A DNA stretch of 64,000 bases from Variovorax sp. PMC12 (GCF_003019815.1 NZ_CP027773.1:3173001-3237000), one strand, 5' to 3'. Counted from the stretch's first letter, positions 17,502-25,967 are shown. Program-made: numbers and translations. The notes: a model not told the origin generated them from the letters alone.

Positions 17502-19148
17502 ATGCTGAGAATCTCCGAACTCAAACTCCCGCTCGACCACGCGCCCGACGCGCTGGCCGCACTGATCGCCAAAACGCTCGACATTCCGCTCGACGCGATC
17601 GCCTCCCACAACGTCTACAAGCGCAGCTTCGACGCGCGCAAGGCCGAGCTGCTCACGGTCTACATCTGCGACGTGCAGCTGGCAGACGCGAAGCTCGAAG
17701 CCGGGCTGCTCGCCAAGCATGCGGGCCATCCGCATATCCAAAAAGCGCCCGACATGCGCTACACGCCGCCTGCCAATGCCCCCGAGGGCACGTCGCGGCC
17801 GGTGGTCATCGGCTTCGGCCCCTGCGGCATCTTCGCGGCGCTGATGCTCGCGAAGATGGGCTTCAGGCCCATCGTGCTCGAACGCGGCAAGACCGTGCGC
17901 CAGCGCACCCGCGACACCTGGGGCCTGTGGCGCAAGAGCGTGCTCAACCCGGAGTCGAACGTGCAGTTCGGCGAAGGCGGCGCCGGCACCTTCTCGGACG
18001 GCAAGCTCTACAGCCAGATCAAGGATCCGCGCTTCCTCGGCCGCAAGGTGATGGAAGAGTTCGTGAAGGCCGGCGCGCCGCCGGAAATTCTCTACGTCGC
18101 GCATCCGCACATCGGCACCTTCAAGCTGGTGAAGGTGGTGGAGAACATCCGCGAGCAGATCGTGGCGCTGGGCGGCGAGATCCGCTTCGAGCAGCGCGTG
18201 ACCGACGTGCGCATCGAAAACGGCCACCTGCGCGGCCTCACCGTGCTCGACCAGACCACGGGCACCAGCAGCGAACTGCGCGCCGACCACGTCGTGATGG
18301 CGCTGGGCCACAGCTCGCGCGACACCTTCGAGATGCTGCACAAGCGCGGCGTGCACATCGAGGCCAAGCCGTTTTCCATCGGCTTCCGCGTGGAGCATCC
18401 GCAGGGCCTGATCGACCGCGCGCGCTGGGGCCGCCATGCGGGCCACCCGCTGCTGGGCGCGGCCGACTACAAGCTGGTGCACCACGCGAGCAACGGCCGC
18501 TCGGTCTACAGCTTCTGCATGTGCCCCGGCGGCACCGTGGTCGCGGCCACCAGCGAGCCGGGCCGCGTGGTCACCAACGGCATGAGCCAGTATTCGCGCA
18601 ACGAGCGCAACGCCAACGCGGGCATCGTGGTGGGCATCGACCCGCGCGACTATCCCGGAGATGCGCTCGCCGGCATCGCGCTGCAACGCGAACTGGAGAG
18701 CAACGCCTTCGTGCTCGGCGGCGGCGACTACCGCGCGCCGGGCCAGCTGGTGGGCGACTTCGTCGCCGGCAAGCCGTCCACCGCGCTGGGCAGCGTGATC
18801 CCTTCGTACAAGCCGGGCGTCACGCCGACCGACCTGCACAAGGCCCTGCCCGCCTACGCCATCGAGGCGATGCGCGAGGCCTTTCCCGCCTTCGGCCGCA
18901 AGATCAAGGGCTTCGACACGCACGACGCGGTGCTCACCGGCGTGGAAACGCGCACGTCCTCGCCCATCAAGATCACGCGCGGCGACGACTTCCAGAGCCT
19001 GAACGTGCGCGGCCTCTACCCCGCCGGCGAAGGCGCGAGCTACGCGGGCGGCATCCTGTCGGCCGGCGTGGACGGCATCAAGGTGGCCGAGGCCGTGGCG
19101 CACAGCGTGCTGGTCGAAGCCGAACGCGAACGCACCGCCAGCGTCTGA
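17502..19148 (+). CDS. FAD-dependent oxidoreductase, COG2509-type
   Basis: A 548-residue flavoprotein of uncharacterised function. It starts with a small N-terminal domain (LRISELKLPLDHAPDALAALI), followed from about residue 90 by a Rossmann dinucleotide fold (VVIGFGPCGIFAALMLAKMG and IVLERGK). The motif SNVQFGEGGAGTFSDGKL is typical of this COG, as is the C-terminal GLYPAGEGASYAGGILSAGVDGIK FAD-closing region. ATG 17502 was chosen because family members begin at this LRISEL motif; an in-frame ATG at 17463 would add 13 residues. The stop overlaps the next start by 1 nt. Substrate and pathway are not known. Confidence 0.85.
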   Translation: MLRISELKLPLDHAPDALAALIAKTLDIPLDAIASHNVYKRSFDARKAELLTVYICDVQLADAKLEAGLLAKHAGHPHIQKAPDMRYTPPANAPEGTSRPVVIGFGPCGIFAALMLAKMGFRPIVLERGKTVRQRTRDTWGLWRKSVLNPESNVQFGEGGAGTFSDGKLYSQIKDPRFLGRKVMEEFVKAGAPPEILYVAHPHIGTFKLVKVVENIREQIVALGGEIRFEQRVTDVRIENGHLRGLTVLDQTTGTSSELRADHVVMALGHSSRDTFEMLHKRGVHIEAKPFSIGFRVEHPQGLIDRARWGRHAGHPLLGAADYKLVHHASNGRSVYSFCMCPGGTVVAATSEPGRVVTNGMSQYSRNERNANAGIVVGIDPRDYPGDALAGIALQRELESNAFVLGGGDYRAPGQLVGDFVAGKPSTALGSVIPSYKPGVTPTDLHKALPAYAIEAMREAFPAFGRKIKGFDTHDAVLTGVETRTSSPIKITRGDDFQSLNVRGLYPAGEGASYAGGILSAGVDGIKVAEAVAHSVLVEAERERTASV

Positions 19149-19705
19149 TGCCGGCCATGCACTTCGAACGCCCCACCTTCGGCCAACTGACAGCGGCCAC
19201 GCTGGCCATGGCCGCGGTGGTGCTGGCCTCCAACATCCTGGTGCAGTTCGCCATCAACGACTGGCTGACCTGGGGCGCCTTCACCTATCCGGTGGCCTAC
19301 CTCGTGAGCGACCTGGTCAACCGGCGCTTCGGTCCCGGCATGGCGCGGCGCGTGGCGTGGGTGGGCTTTGCGGTTGCCGTGGGCGTGTCGCTGCTGCTCG
19401 CGCCGGTGCGCATCGCGGCGGCCTCGGGGCTGGCCTTCATCGCTTCGCAGCTGCTGGACATCGGCGTGTTCGACCGGCTACGGCGCGGCCTCTGGTGGCG
19501 TGCGCCGCTGGTGGCCACGGTGATCGCCGCGGTGCTCGACAGCATCGTGTTCTGGGGCATCGCCTTCGCGGGCACCGACGGCCCCTGGCTCACCTGGGCG
19601 CTCGGCGACCTGGCGGTGAAGCTGGGCGTCGGCGTGCTCATGCTGCTGCCGTTCCGGCTGCTGATCGGCCGGCAGGCCGCGCGGGCATCGGCCCTGAGCC
19701 ACTGA
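19148..19705 (+). CDS. VUT family (YhhQ-like) queuosine precursor transporter
   Basis: A 185-residue integral membrane protein with about six helices. SNILVQF, TYPVAYLVSDLVNRRFGPGMARRVAWVGF and DSIVFWGIAF are the conserved segments of the Vut_1/YhhQ family. Family members take up preQ0 or preQ1 for tRNA queuosine synthesis, although no queuosine gene lies nearby here. It starts one base before the end of the preceding oxidoreductase stop (TGATG), so it is likely coupled to it. Confidence 0.8.
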   Translation: MPAMHFERPTFGQLTAATLAMAAVVLASNILVQFAINDWLTWGAFTYPVAYLVSDLVNRRFGPGMARRVAWVGFAVAVGVSLLLAPVRIAAASGLAFIASQLLDIGVFDRLRRGLWWRAPLVATVIAAVLDSIVFWGIAFAGTDGPWLTWALGDLAVKLGVGVLMLLPFRLLIGRQAARASALSH

Positions 19706-19713
19706 GGACATCG

Positions 19714-20337
19714 ATGGCGAACGACGACTTCCACTTCTACGAACCCGCCAAGGGCCACGGCCTGCCGCACGATCCGTTCAACGCGATGGTCGGGCCGCGC
19801 CCCATCGGCTGGATCTCGTCGCAGGACGAGCACGGCGTGCTCAACCTCGCGCCCTACAGCTTCTTCAACGCCTTCAACTACACGCCGCCCATCGTCGGCT
19901 TCGCGAGCATCGGCGCCAAGGACAGCCTGCACAACATCCGCCAGACGCGGGAGTTCGGCTGGAACCTGGCCACGCGCCCGCTGGCCGAGCAGATGAACCG
20001 TTCCTGCGCGGCCGTGCCGCCCGAGGTGAACGAGTTCGAGCTGGCCGGCCTGCAGACCGCCGCCTCGCGGACCATCGCGGTACCGCGCGTGGCCGAAAGC
20101 CCCGTGTCCTTCGAATGCCGGCTCACGCAGATCCTGCAGCTCGAAGGCGTGGACGGCGTGCCGGTGCAGACCTGGCTGGTCCTTGGCGAAGTGGTGGGCG
20201 TGCACATCGCGCGCCGCCTGCTGAAGGACGGCATCTACGACACCGCCGCGGCGCAGCCCATCCTGCGCGGCGGCGGGCCGGCCGACTATTTCGAAGTCGG
20301 CCCCGACAATCTCTTCAGGATGTTCCGGCCGCGCTGA
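19714..20337 (+). CDS. flavin reductase-like protein
   Basis: A 207-residue FMN-binding split-barrel protein of the flavin reductase (DIM6/NTAB) family. MVGPRPIGWISSQDEHGVLNLAPYSFFNAF (quoted in part: GPRPIGWIS and NLAPYSFFN) is the flavin-binding core, with PPIVGFAS and the FECRLTQI strand following. Such proteins supply reduced flavin or act as oxidoreductases themselves. It begins 8 nt after the VUT gene with a weak GAGGAC site and is probably part of the same transcript. The substrate is unknown. Confidence 0.85.
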   Translation: MANDDFHFYEPAKGHGLPHDPFNAMVGPRPIGWISSQDEHGVLNLAPYSFFNAFNYTPPIVGFASIGAKDSLHNIRQTREFGWNLATRPLAEQMNRSCAAVPPEVNEFELAGLQTAASRTIAVPRVAESPVSFECRLTQILQLEGVDGVPVQTWLVLGEVVGVHIARRLLKDGIYDTAAAQPILRGGGPADYFEVGPDNLFRMFRPR

Positions 20338-20387
20338 ACGCGCACCGCCGGCATTCTTTTTTCCATTTCATTCCACCGCGCCCCCGC

Positions 20388-21383
20388 ATGACCGACGCTT
20401 CCACCGCCACCCCGAAGACGAACGCACGCCCTCCCCGGCGCCAGCAACTGGACATGGCCGACCAGCTGAAGCAGCTGAAGGCCGGAGCAGACACGGACAC
20501 CGGCACCGACGAGGCGCCCGCTCAACAGCAACCTCAGCAGCAGCAGCGCCAGGACGCGCGCCCGCCCCGGCAGAAGAACGGCGGCGGCCGCAACAACCAG
20601 CGGCGCCCCCAGCAGCCACGCCAGGAGCAGCAACAGAAGGCGCAGGCGCCGCAGCAGCAACAGCCGCAGCGCGCCCCGCGCAAGGTCAACCCGGTGCTGG
20701 AACGCCTGTTCGAGCTGTATCCGCAACTCTTCGGCGCGCGCTTCGTGCCGCTGAAGCTCGGCGTCTACGAGGAATTGCTGGCGCGCCACCCCGAGGACTT
20801 CAAGGCCGAAGACCTGAAGATCGCAATGGGCCAGCACGCGCGTTCCACCCGCTACCTCGAGGCCGTGGCCGCCGGCCTGGCCCGCCACGACCTCGACGGC
20901 AACGCGCTCGACCCGGTCGCGCCCGAGCATGTGCACCACGCCATCCTCGAGCTGCACCGCCGCCGCCAGCAGCGCAACCCCGGCGGTGAAGACCTGCGCC
21001 CGCAACTGGTGGCGCGCATCGCCAAGGCCATCGAAGCATCGGGCCTCGACCGCGAGGCCTATGCGGTGCTGGTGCGTTCGCGCGACCAGAACAACAACGC
21101 CGTGGTCGACGAAGCCCTGGCAGAACTCGCCCAGCAGGCCGCCAAGCGCGAAGCGCTGCTGCGCGCCTTCGAGGCCAGCGGCCGCACCGAGCAGGAGTTC
21201 GCCGACATGTACGGCATGAAGCACGGCGAGGTGACGCGCACGCTGCAACGCGTGCGCAACGACCAGAAGGCGGCGCAGGCGGCTGCGGAAGCGGCTGCTG
21301 CAGCAGCGGCAGCGGCACCCGTGGAAGCCGCGGAACCCGCCGCGGAGGAGCCCGCCGCCGCCCCGGCCCCCGCCAGCGACTGA
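20388..21383 (+). CDS. ProQ/FinO family RNA chaperone with long Gln-rich N-terminal region
   Basis: A 331-residue protein. Residues about 45-100 are low-complexity, rich in Gln, Pro, Arg and Asn (QQQPQQQQRQDARPP-like runs). Residues about 103-200 form a FinO/ProQ domain: VNPVLERLFELYPQLFG, RFVPLKLGVYEELL and ALGRYT-like ALARSTRYLEAVA. A helical region with DMYGMKHGEVTRTLQRVRNDQ follows, then an Ala/Glu/Pro tail. The family binds structured sRNAs and mRNA 3' ends and promotes base pairing. There is no clear Tudor-like C-terminal domain of E. coli ProQ. It is monocistronic and faces htpX. Confidence 0.88.
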   Translation: MTDASTATPKTNARPPRRQQLDMADQLKQLKAGADTDTGTDEAPAQQQPQQQQRQDARPPRQKNGGGRNNQRRPQQPRQEQQQKAQAPQQQQPQRAPRKVNPVLERLFELYPQLFGARFVPLKLGVYEELLARHPEDFKAEDLKIAMGQHARSTRYLEAVAAGLARHDLDGNALDPVAPEHVHHAILELHRRRQQRNPGGEDLRPQLVARIAKAIEASGLDREAYAVLVRSRDQNNNAVVDEALAELAQQAAKREALLRAFEASGRTEQEFADMYGMKHGEVTRTLQRVRNDQKAAQAAAEAAAAAAAAAPVEAAEPAAEEPAAAPAPASD

Positions 21384-21394
21384 CCGGGCGCGCC

Positions 21395-21421
21395 AAAAAA
21401 AAACGCCACCCGGAGGTGGCG
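21395..21421 (-). terminator. rho-independent terminator of htpX
   Basis: On the minus strand the stem CGCCACC (loop TCCG) GGTGGCG is followed directly by nine T residues. It lies 23 nt after the htpX stop. On the plus strand the hairpin is preceded by A residues, so it may also help end the ProQ/FinO transcript weakly. Confidence 0.88.
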
Positions 21422-21444
21422 CTACAAAGCAGTAATGGCGGGTT

Positions 21445-22320
21445 TCAGCGCTGCGCGTTCTGCAGTGCGGCAATGCGCTCTTCGATCGGCGGGTGCGTGG
21501 CGAACAGCTTGCCCATGCTGCCGGTGATGCCCATGGCTTCCACGGCCTTCGGCAGTTCGCCGGCCGGCAGGCCGCCCAGGCGCGCGAGCGCATTGATCAT
21601 CGGCTGCTTCTGGCCCATGAGCGCGGCGGCGCCGGCGTCTGCACGGAACTCGCGGTGGCGCGAGAACCAGGCCACCACCATCGCGGCGGCAAAGCCCAGC
21701 ACGATGTCGAGCACGATGGTGCTCACGTAGTAGCCGATGCCGGGGCCCGAGCTGCGGTCGTCGCCGCGGCGCAGGAAGCTGTCGACCGCATAGCCGATCA
21801 CGCGCGACAGGAACACGACGAAGGTGTTCATCACGCCCTGGATGAGCGTCATGGTGACCATGTCGCCGTTAGCGATGTGCGCCACCTCGTGGCCGATGAC
21901 GGCCTCGACCTCTTCGCGCGTCATGTTCTGCAGCAGGCCGGTGGACACCGCCACCAGCGACGAATTCTTGAACGCGCCGGTGGCGAAGGCATTGGGCTCG
22001 CCTTCGAAGATGCCGACCTCGGGCATGCCGATGCCGGCCTTGTCGGCGAACTTGCGCACCGTGCCGACGATCCAGGCCTCGTCGGGCGTCTGGGGGTTGT
22101 CGATCATGTGCAGGCCGCTGGTCCACTTGGCCATGGGCTTGCTGATGAGCAGCGAGATGATCGCGCCGCCGAAACCCATCACCAGCGCAAAGCCGAGCAG
22201 CGCCGTGAGGTTGAGCCCGTTGGCCGTGAGGAAGCGATTGACGCCGAGCAGGCTGGCGACCACGCCGAGCACCGCGACGACCATCACGTTGGTCAGGACG
22301 AACAGAAGGATACGTTTCAA
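21445..22320 (-). CDS. htpX: membrane zinc metalloprotease HtpX
   Basis: A 291-residue inner-membrane protease for quality control of damaged membrane proteins. Two N-terminal helices (about residues 5-25 and 38-58) precede the zinc motif HEVAH at 144-148; the third zinc ligand lies in SRHREFRADAGAA. Two further helices lie between them. The start codon is TTG at 22320: a GGAG site sits 8 nt upstream, the next in-frame ATG would remove the first membrane helix, and the resulting N-terminus MKRILLFVLTN matches the family. The gene is single and ends at a strong terminator. Confidence 0.95.
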   Translation of the reverse strand: MKRILLFVLTNVMVVAVLGVVASLLGVNRFLTANGLNLTALLGFALVMGFGGAIISLLISKPMAKWTSGLHMIDNPQTPDEAWIVGTVRKFADKAGIGMPEVGIFEGEPNAFATGAFKNSSLVAVSTGLLQNMTREEVEAVIGHEVAHIANGDMVTMTLIQGVMNTFVVFLSRVIGYAVDSFLRRGDDRSSGPGIGYYVSTIVLDIVLGFAAAMVVAWFSRHREFRADAGAAALMGQKQPMINALARLGGLPAGELPKAVEAMGITGSMGKLFATHPPIEERIAALQNAQR

Positions 22321-22351
22321 GTTGAATTCTCCGTGGGGAACGCTTCCATCC

Positions 22352-22378
22352 AGATAAGGGCCGCGGGGCTCACTTCAA
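22352..22378 (-). promoter_or_regulatory. possible sigma-32-type promoter for htpX
   Basis: On the minus strand TTGAAG (22373-22378) is followed after 12 nt by CCCTTATCT (22352-22360), loosely like the heat-shock pattern CTTGAAA, a 13-15 nt spacer and CCCCAT-T. The match is partial, and the position about 30 nt upstream of the TTG start is sensible for a heat-shock protease. Treat as a suggestion. Confidence 0.3.
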
Positions 22379-22423
22379 CCCGTGCGCTGCATGGAGGTGG
22401 CAACCATGATAGGAGCAAAAGTT

Positions 22424-23185
22424 CTAGCGCCCGTGTATTCCCCGCTGCGGCAAAGGCCTGAAAACCTGCGGGTCGTCATAGAAAGACGCGGCCTCGTTAT
22501 CGGGCCACCAGCCGGGCACGCCGAGCAACGGCAGCGGCACGAAGGGCTTGCGCTCCAGACGCGCCGGGTCGAGCGCCTGCGCCATGCGCGCGTCGTCGAA
22601 GGCCACGGCGCCCACCGCCTCGTGCGTCAGCAGCACGTGCGCGGTGATCGGCTTGCGCGGCGCGGCGAGCTTTTCGAGCAGCGCATGGCCGAACACCAGC
22701 AGCCGCGCCTGCGCCCACCACTCGCGCCGCTCGACGAACAGCGTGTGCCAGTCGCGCGCGACTAGCGCCTGCCACAGCGCGGGCGGCGCGTCGAGCACGG
22801 CGCCGTTCTCGTCGAACAGCGTGAGCGCGTCGCGCAAGGGGCCGCGCACCGCCGCGACGCCGTGGCGCGCGATCTCGCCCGCCTGCAATTCGTTGAGCCG
22901 GCGCTTGGCCAGCGGAAACGCGAGCCACACGAGTCCGTTGAAGAAGTCGTGCAGGTTGTCGCGCGTGGGCACCGTGCGGGTCTGGAAGATGTGGGCCTCG
23001 TAGGCCTGGCCGGCGGGCAGCGCGTGCTGCTGCACGAAGTCGGGCACGGGTGCGTGGGCCGGCCTGGCGCCCTGCAGCGCTTCGGCGACCGAGCCGTGCA
23101 CGGAGGCGGCCTGCGCCACGGCTCGGCCATGGGCGCGGTAGGGCGCGAGCCAAGGCTGCGCCCAGTCGACCGCCGGCAGGGTCAA
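22424..23185 (-). CDS. DUF3025 family protein
   Basis: A 253-residue soluble protein of unknown function. The family signature is seen in the middle: HIFQTRTVPTRDNLHDFFNGLVW, with FPLAKRRLNELQAGEI after it. It was assigned a TTG start at 23185 because that codon overlaps the stop of the NYN gene (TTGA), the N-terminus TLPAVDWAQPW agrees with the expected start of the domain, and no ATG or GTG lies suitably close. It is the last gene of the pyrC-NYN-DUF3025 set. DUF3025 has no known activity. Confidence 0.78.
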   Translation of the reverse strand: MTLPAVDWAQPWLAPYRAHGRAVAQAASVHGSVAEALQGARPAHAPVPDFVQQHALPAGQAYEAHIFQTRTVPTRDNLHDFFNGLVWLAFPLAKRRLNELQAGEIARHGVAAVRGPLRDALTLFDENGAVLDAPPALWQALVARDWHTLFVERREWWAQARLLVFGHALLEKLAAPRKPITAHVLLTHEAVGAVAFDDARMAQALDPARLERKPFVPLPLLGVPGWWPDNEAASFYDDPQVFRPLPQRGIHGR

Positions 23186-23982
23186 GACGCGGGCGCGTCC
23201 GTCCAGCGGATGCGGTCGGGGTGCTGCATCACCGCGAATTCCGCCGTGAGCTTGTCGAACAGCTTGAGCGAGCTGCCGTGCTTGCCCAGCAGCCCCGCCG
23301 CGCGCAGTGCCTGCGCCACGTCGTTGAGCGGCACGTCCTTGCCGCTGCGCAGCGCGGGCACGGCCTGCAGGATGAACTCGGCCGCCTCGGAGGTCTGCGG
23401 TTGCGGCGCAGGTGCGGGCTTGGCCGCCTTGGTGCTGCTCTTGCGGGCCGCCGTCTTGGTGGCGGCCTTCTTCGCAGCCGTTTTCTTGGCGGCTGGCGCT
23501 GCCTTGGCCGCGGCCGTCTTCTTCGCGGCGGCGGTGCGGGCCGCGGGCTTCGCGCTGGCGTGGTGCTCGAGGTCCATGAACGCGTCGTAGATTCCGACCG
23601 TCTCTTCGCCCGTCTTGCCCCGCTGGCCGATGCCGCAGACGCGGCAGCCCTTTTCGCGCAGCCGGATCACCAGCGGCGCGAAGTCGGAGTCGGAGGACAC
23701 CAGCACCACCACGTCCGGCCGCTCGTCGATGACGAGGTCGATGGCATCGACCGCGAGCGCGATGTCGGTGCTGTTCTTGCCGGTCGAGAGATTGACCATC
23801 GGCCGCACCGACAGCCGCTTGAACATCGCCTGCCGGTTGACGGCCATCTCGGCGTTGCAATAGGCGCGGCGCACGTGGATGGCGCCGTATTCGTCCATGG
23901 TGCGCTGCACGGCCTGCTCGATCACGTCGGCCGAGACGTTGTCGGCGTCGATCAGCAGCATCACGCGCGGTGTGGGCGTCAT
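23182..23982 (-). CDS. NYN domain nuclease-like protein with histone-like linker and LOTUS-like C-terminus
   Basis: A 266-residue protein. Residues 5-135 form an NYN (PIN-like) domain with acidic residues LIDADN (Asp12, Asp14), NSTDIALAVDAIDL and VSSDSDFAPL, the set expected to bind metal and cut RNA. Residues about 143-190 are a Lys/Ala repeat (AAAKKTAAAKAAPAAKK pattern) like a histone H1 tail. Residues about 200-262 (LRSGKDVPLNDVAQALRAAG, then KLFDKLTAEFAVMQHPDRIRW) resemble an OST-HTH/LOTUS winged helix. It overlaps pyrC and the DUF3025 gene by 4 bp each. Its target RNA is unknown. Confidence 0.85.
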   Translation of the reverse strand: MTPTPRVMLLIDADNVSADVIEQAVQRTMDEYGAIHVRRAYCNAEMAVNRQAMFKRLSVRPMVNLSTGKNSTDIALAVDAIDLVIDERPDVVVLVSSDSDFAPLVIRLREKGCRVCGIGQRGKTGEETVGIYDAFMDLEHHASAKPAARTAAAKKTAAAKAAPAAKKTAAKKAATKTAARKSSTKAAKPAPAPQPQTSEAAEFILQAVPALRSGKDVPLNDVAQALRAAGLLGKHGSSLKLFDKLTAEFAVMQHPDRIRWTDAPAS

Positions 23983-25010
23983 GCCAGCTTCCAGTGGATG
24001 GTTTCGCCGCCGCGCAGCGGCTTGAGCGTGGCGTCGCCGTAGGGCACGGTCTCCGGCACGGTCCAGCTTTCGCGCTTGAGCGTGACGGTGTCGGCGTGGC
24101 GCGGCAGGTTGTAGAAGTCGGGGCCGTTGAAGCTGGCGAAGGCTTCGAGCTTGTCGAGCGCGCCCGCGTTGTCGAAGGCCTCCGCGTACAGCTCGATGGC
24201 GGTGAGCGCGGTGTAGCAGCCGGCGCAGCCGAGTGCGTGTTCCTTCAGGTGGGCCGGGTGCGGCGCGCTGTCGGTGCCCAGGAAGAAGCGGTCGCTGCCG
24301 CTGGTGGCGGCCTCCATCAGCGCCACGCGGTGCGTCTCGCGCTTGAGCACGGGCAGGCAGTAGTAGTGCGGGCGGATGCCGCCGGTGAAGATGGCGTTGC
24401 GGTTGTAGAGCAGGTGATGCGCCGTGATGGTGGCTGCCGTGAAGGGCCCTGCGTCGCGCACGTAGTGGGCGCCTTCCTTGGTGGTCAGGTGTTCGAACAC
24501 CACCTTGAGCTCGGGGAAGTCGCGGCGCAGCGGAATCATCACGCGGTCGACGAACACGGCTTCGCGGTCGAACAGGTCGATGGCGGGGTCGGTCACTTCG
24601 CCGTGCACCAGCAGCAGCAGGCCGTGCTTCTGCATGGCCTCGAGCGTCTTGTAGGTGTGGCGGATGTCGGTCACGCCGGCATCGCTGTTGGTGGTGGCGC
24701 CGGCCGGGTACAGCTTGAGCGCGCGCACGCCGGCTTCGGCGGCCAGCGCGATTTCTTCGGGCGGCAGCTTGTCGGTCAGGTAGAGCGACATCACGGGCTC
24801 GAAGGCCACGCCCTGGGGCACGGCGGCGCGGATGCGGTCGCGGTACGCCACGGCCTGCGCGGCGGTGGTCAAGGGGGGGCGGAGGTTCGGCATGATCAGC
24901 GCGCGGCCGAACTGGCGCGCGCTGTGGGGAACGACGGCTTCGAGGGCGGCGCCGTCGCGCACGTGCAGGTGCCAGTCGTCGGGGCGGGTGATCGTGAGGG
25001 TGTCTGTCAT
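23979..25010 (-). CDS. pyrC: dihydroorotase
   Basis: A 343-residue zinc enzyme of pyrimidine biosynthesis that closes carbamoyl-aspartate to dihydroorotate. The class II (E. coli PyrC-like) hallmarks are all present: HLHVRDG with His14 and His16, the carboxylated lysine Lys99 in LKLYPAGATTNSDAG, a histidine in HGEVTD, and the substrate motif FLGTDSAPHP. The start at 25010 gives the family N-terminus MTDTLTITRPDDWH. It is the first gene of the minus-strand pyrC-NYN-DUF3025 set. The 85 nt upstream hold no obvious attenuator. Confidence 0.95.
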   Translation of the reverse strand: MTDTLTITRPDDWHLHVRDGAALEAVVPHSARQFGRALIMPNLRPPLTTAAQAVAYRDRIRAAVPQGVAFEPVMSLYLTDKLPPEEIALAAEAGVRALKLYPAGATTNSDAGVTDIRHTYKTLEAMQKHGLLLLVHGEVTDPAIDLFDREAVFVDRVMIPLRRDFPELKVVFEHLTTKEGAHYVRDAGPFTAATITAHHLLYNRNAIFTGGIRPHYYCLPVLKRETHRVALMEAATSGSDRFFLGTDSAPHPAHLKEHALGCAGCYTALTAIELYAEAFDNAGALDKLEAFASFNGPDFYNLPRHADTVTLKRESWTVPETVPYGDATLKPLRGGETIHWKLA

Positions 25011-25095
25011 GGCGGGGCGATTGTCGCATCGCCCCCTGGAAGGCAAGGAGGCGGCGAACCCGCCGAACGGTTCGCGGAACTCCGCAAATCTCTTT

Positions 25096-25836
25096 CTACT
25101 TGTGGAACACCCGGCAGGTGCGCGAGGCGGCGCCCTGCAGCCACTTGACGAAATTGACCGATGTGCGCGCGCCCTTGTGCGGCGGCCAGGGATCGAGGAT
25201 GCGCAGCGTGGTGCCCCGCCCGCTCGGGTCGTCGTCGCCGCGGATGCCGGCGATGACGACCATGTGCCCTGGCCGGCCGGCGCCGGCCGCGTAGCCGCCG
25301 CGGTTGGTACCCCACAGCATGTCGAACATGAGCGGGCCGTCCTGCAGCGCCGCGCGCAGCGCCTTCAGCGACCATGCCGACGGCGGGTGCACTTCCAGGC
25401 CGTGCGCGGCGGCCACGCGCTGGCCGACTTTCATTTGCGCGTCGTGCGTGTCGACGCTCTCCTGCAGCCCGCCGTCGGCCGCGACCAGTTCGGCCGGGGT
25501 GCGCGCGAGCACCGCCTGCACGGTGGAGCGCGTCATCATCGCGACGCCGGCGGCCCAGCACAGCGCGGCGGCCGGGGGCGGGATCAGCGCGACGGGATGC
25601 AGGATGGGCGCGTCGCGCTCGCCGTCGAACGCGACGTTCTGGGTGCAGGGGCCGGCCTCGCCGTCTTCCACCAGCCAGTGCGCGGCCTGCAGGCGCAGCA
25701 CGGCCGCGCGGGTGAGCGGGCCGAAATCGCCGTCGGTGGCGAGCCGCGGGCTGGGCTGCAGCTTGCGGTTCAGCGCTTCCTGCAGGCGGCGGACGTCGGC
25801 TCCTCGCCAACCCTGTTTGAGCGTGGTCATCGGCAT
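25096..25836 (-). CDS. peptidoglycan-binding domain plus papain-like cysteine peptidase
   Basis: A 246-residue protein. Residues 1-60 are a peptidoglycan-binding domain of the PG_binding_1 type (GWRGADVRRLQEALNRKL, then TDGDFGPLTRAAVLRLQ). The remainder looks like a papain-like fold: Cys in AALCWAAGVAMM (about residue 92) and His in GHMVVIAGI (about 197), followed by an Asp in RILDPWPP. No signal peptide is seen, so export would need another route, or the protein stays inside. ATG 25836 is preceded by AAGGA; ATG 25830 is an alternative. It stands alone. A role as a secreted effector or cell-wall peptidase is speculation. Confidence 0.72.
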   Translation of the reverse strand: MPMTTLKQGWRGADVRRLQEALNRKLQPSPRLATDGDFGPLTRAAVLRLQAAHWLVEDGEAGPCTQNVAFDGERDAPILHPVALIPPPAAALCWAAGVAMMTRSTVQAVLARTPAELVAADGGLQESVDTHDAQMKVGQRVAAAHGLEVHPPSAWSLKALRAALQDGPLMFDMLWGTNRGGYAAGAGRPGHMVVIAGIRGDDDPSGRGTTLRILDPWPPHKGARTSVNFVKWLQGAASRTCRVFHK

Positions 25837-25939
25837 GCTTTCCTTCACCCCTCGGTGGAATCGCGGACTTTGGAATACGGGCGTCGGAATTGTCAAAACC
25901 GCGGCCGCGGGCGTCTACTCGCCGTATGGCGTAGTCGGC

Positions 25940-25958
25940 GGCGCCCGATCAGGGCGCC
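25940..25958. other. hairpin between convergent-spaced minus genes, possible terminator of the UdgX operon
   Basis: GGCGCCC (25940-25946), loop GATCA, GGGCGCC (25952-25958): a perfect 7-bp stem 10 nt after the UdgX stop. There is no T tract, so it may be only an mRNA 3' end stabiliser. Confidence 0.35.
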
Positions 25959-25967
25959 TGCCTGCTA

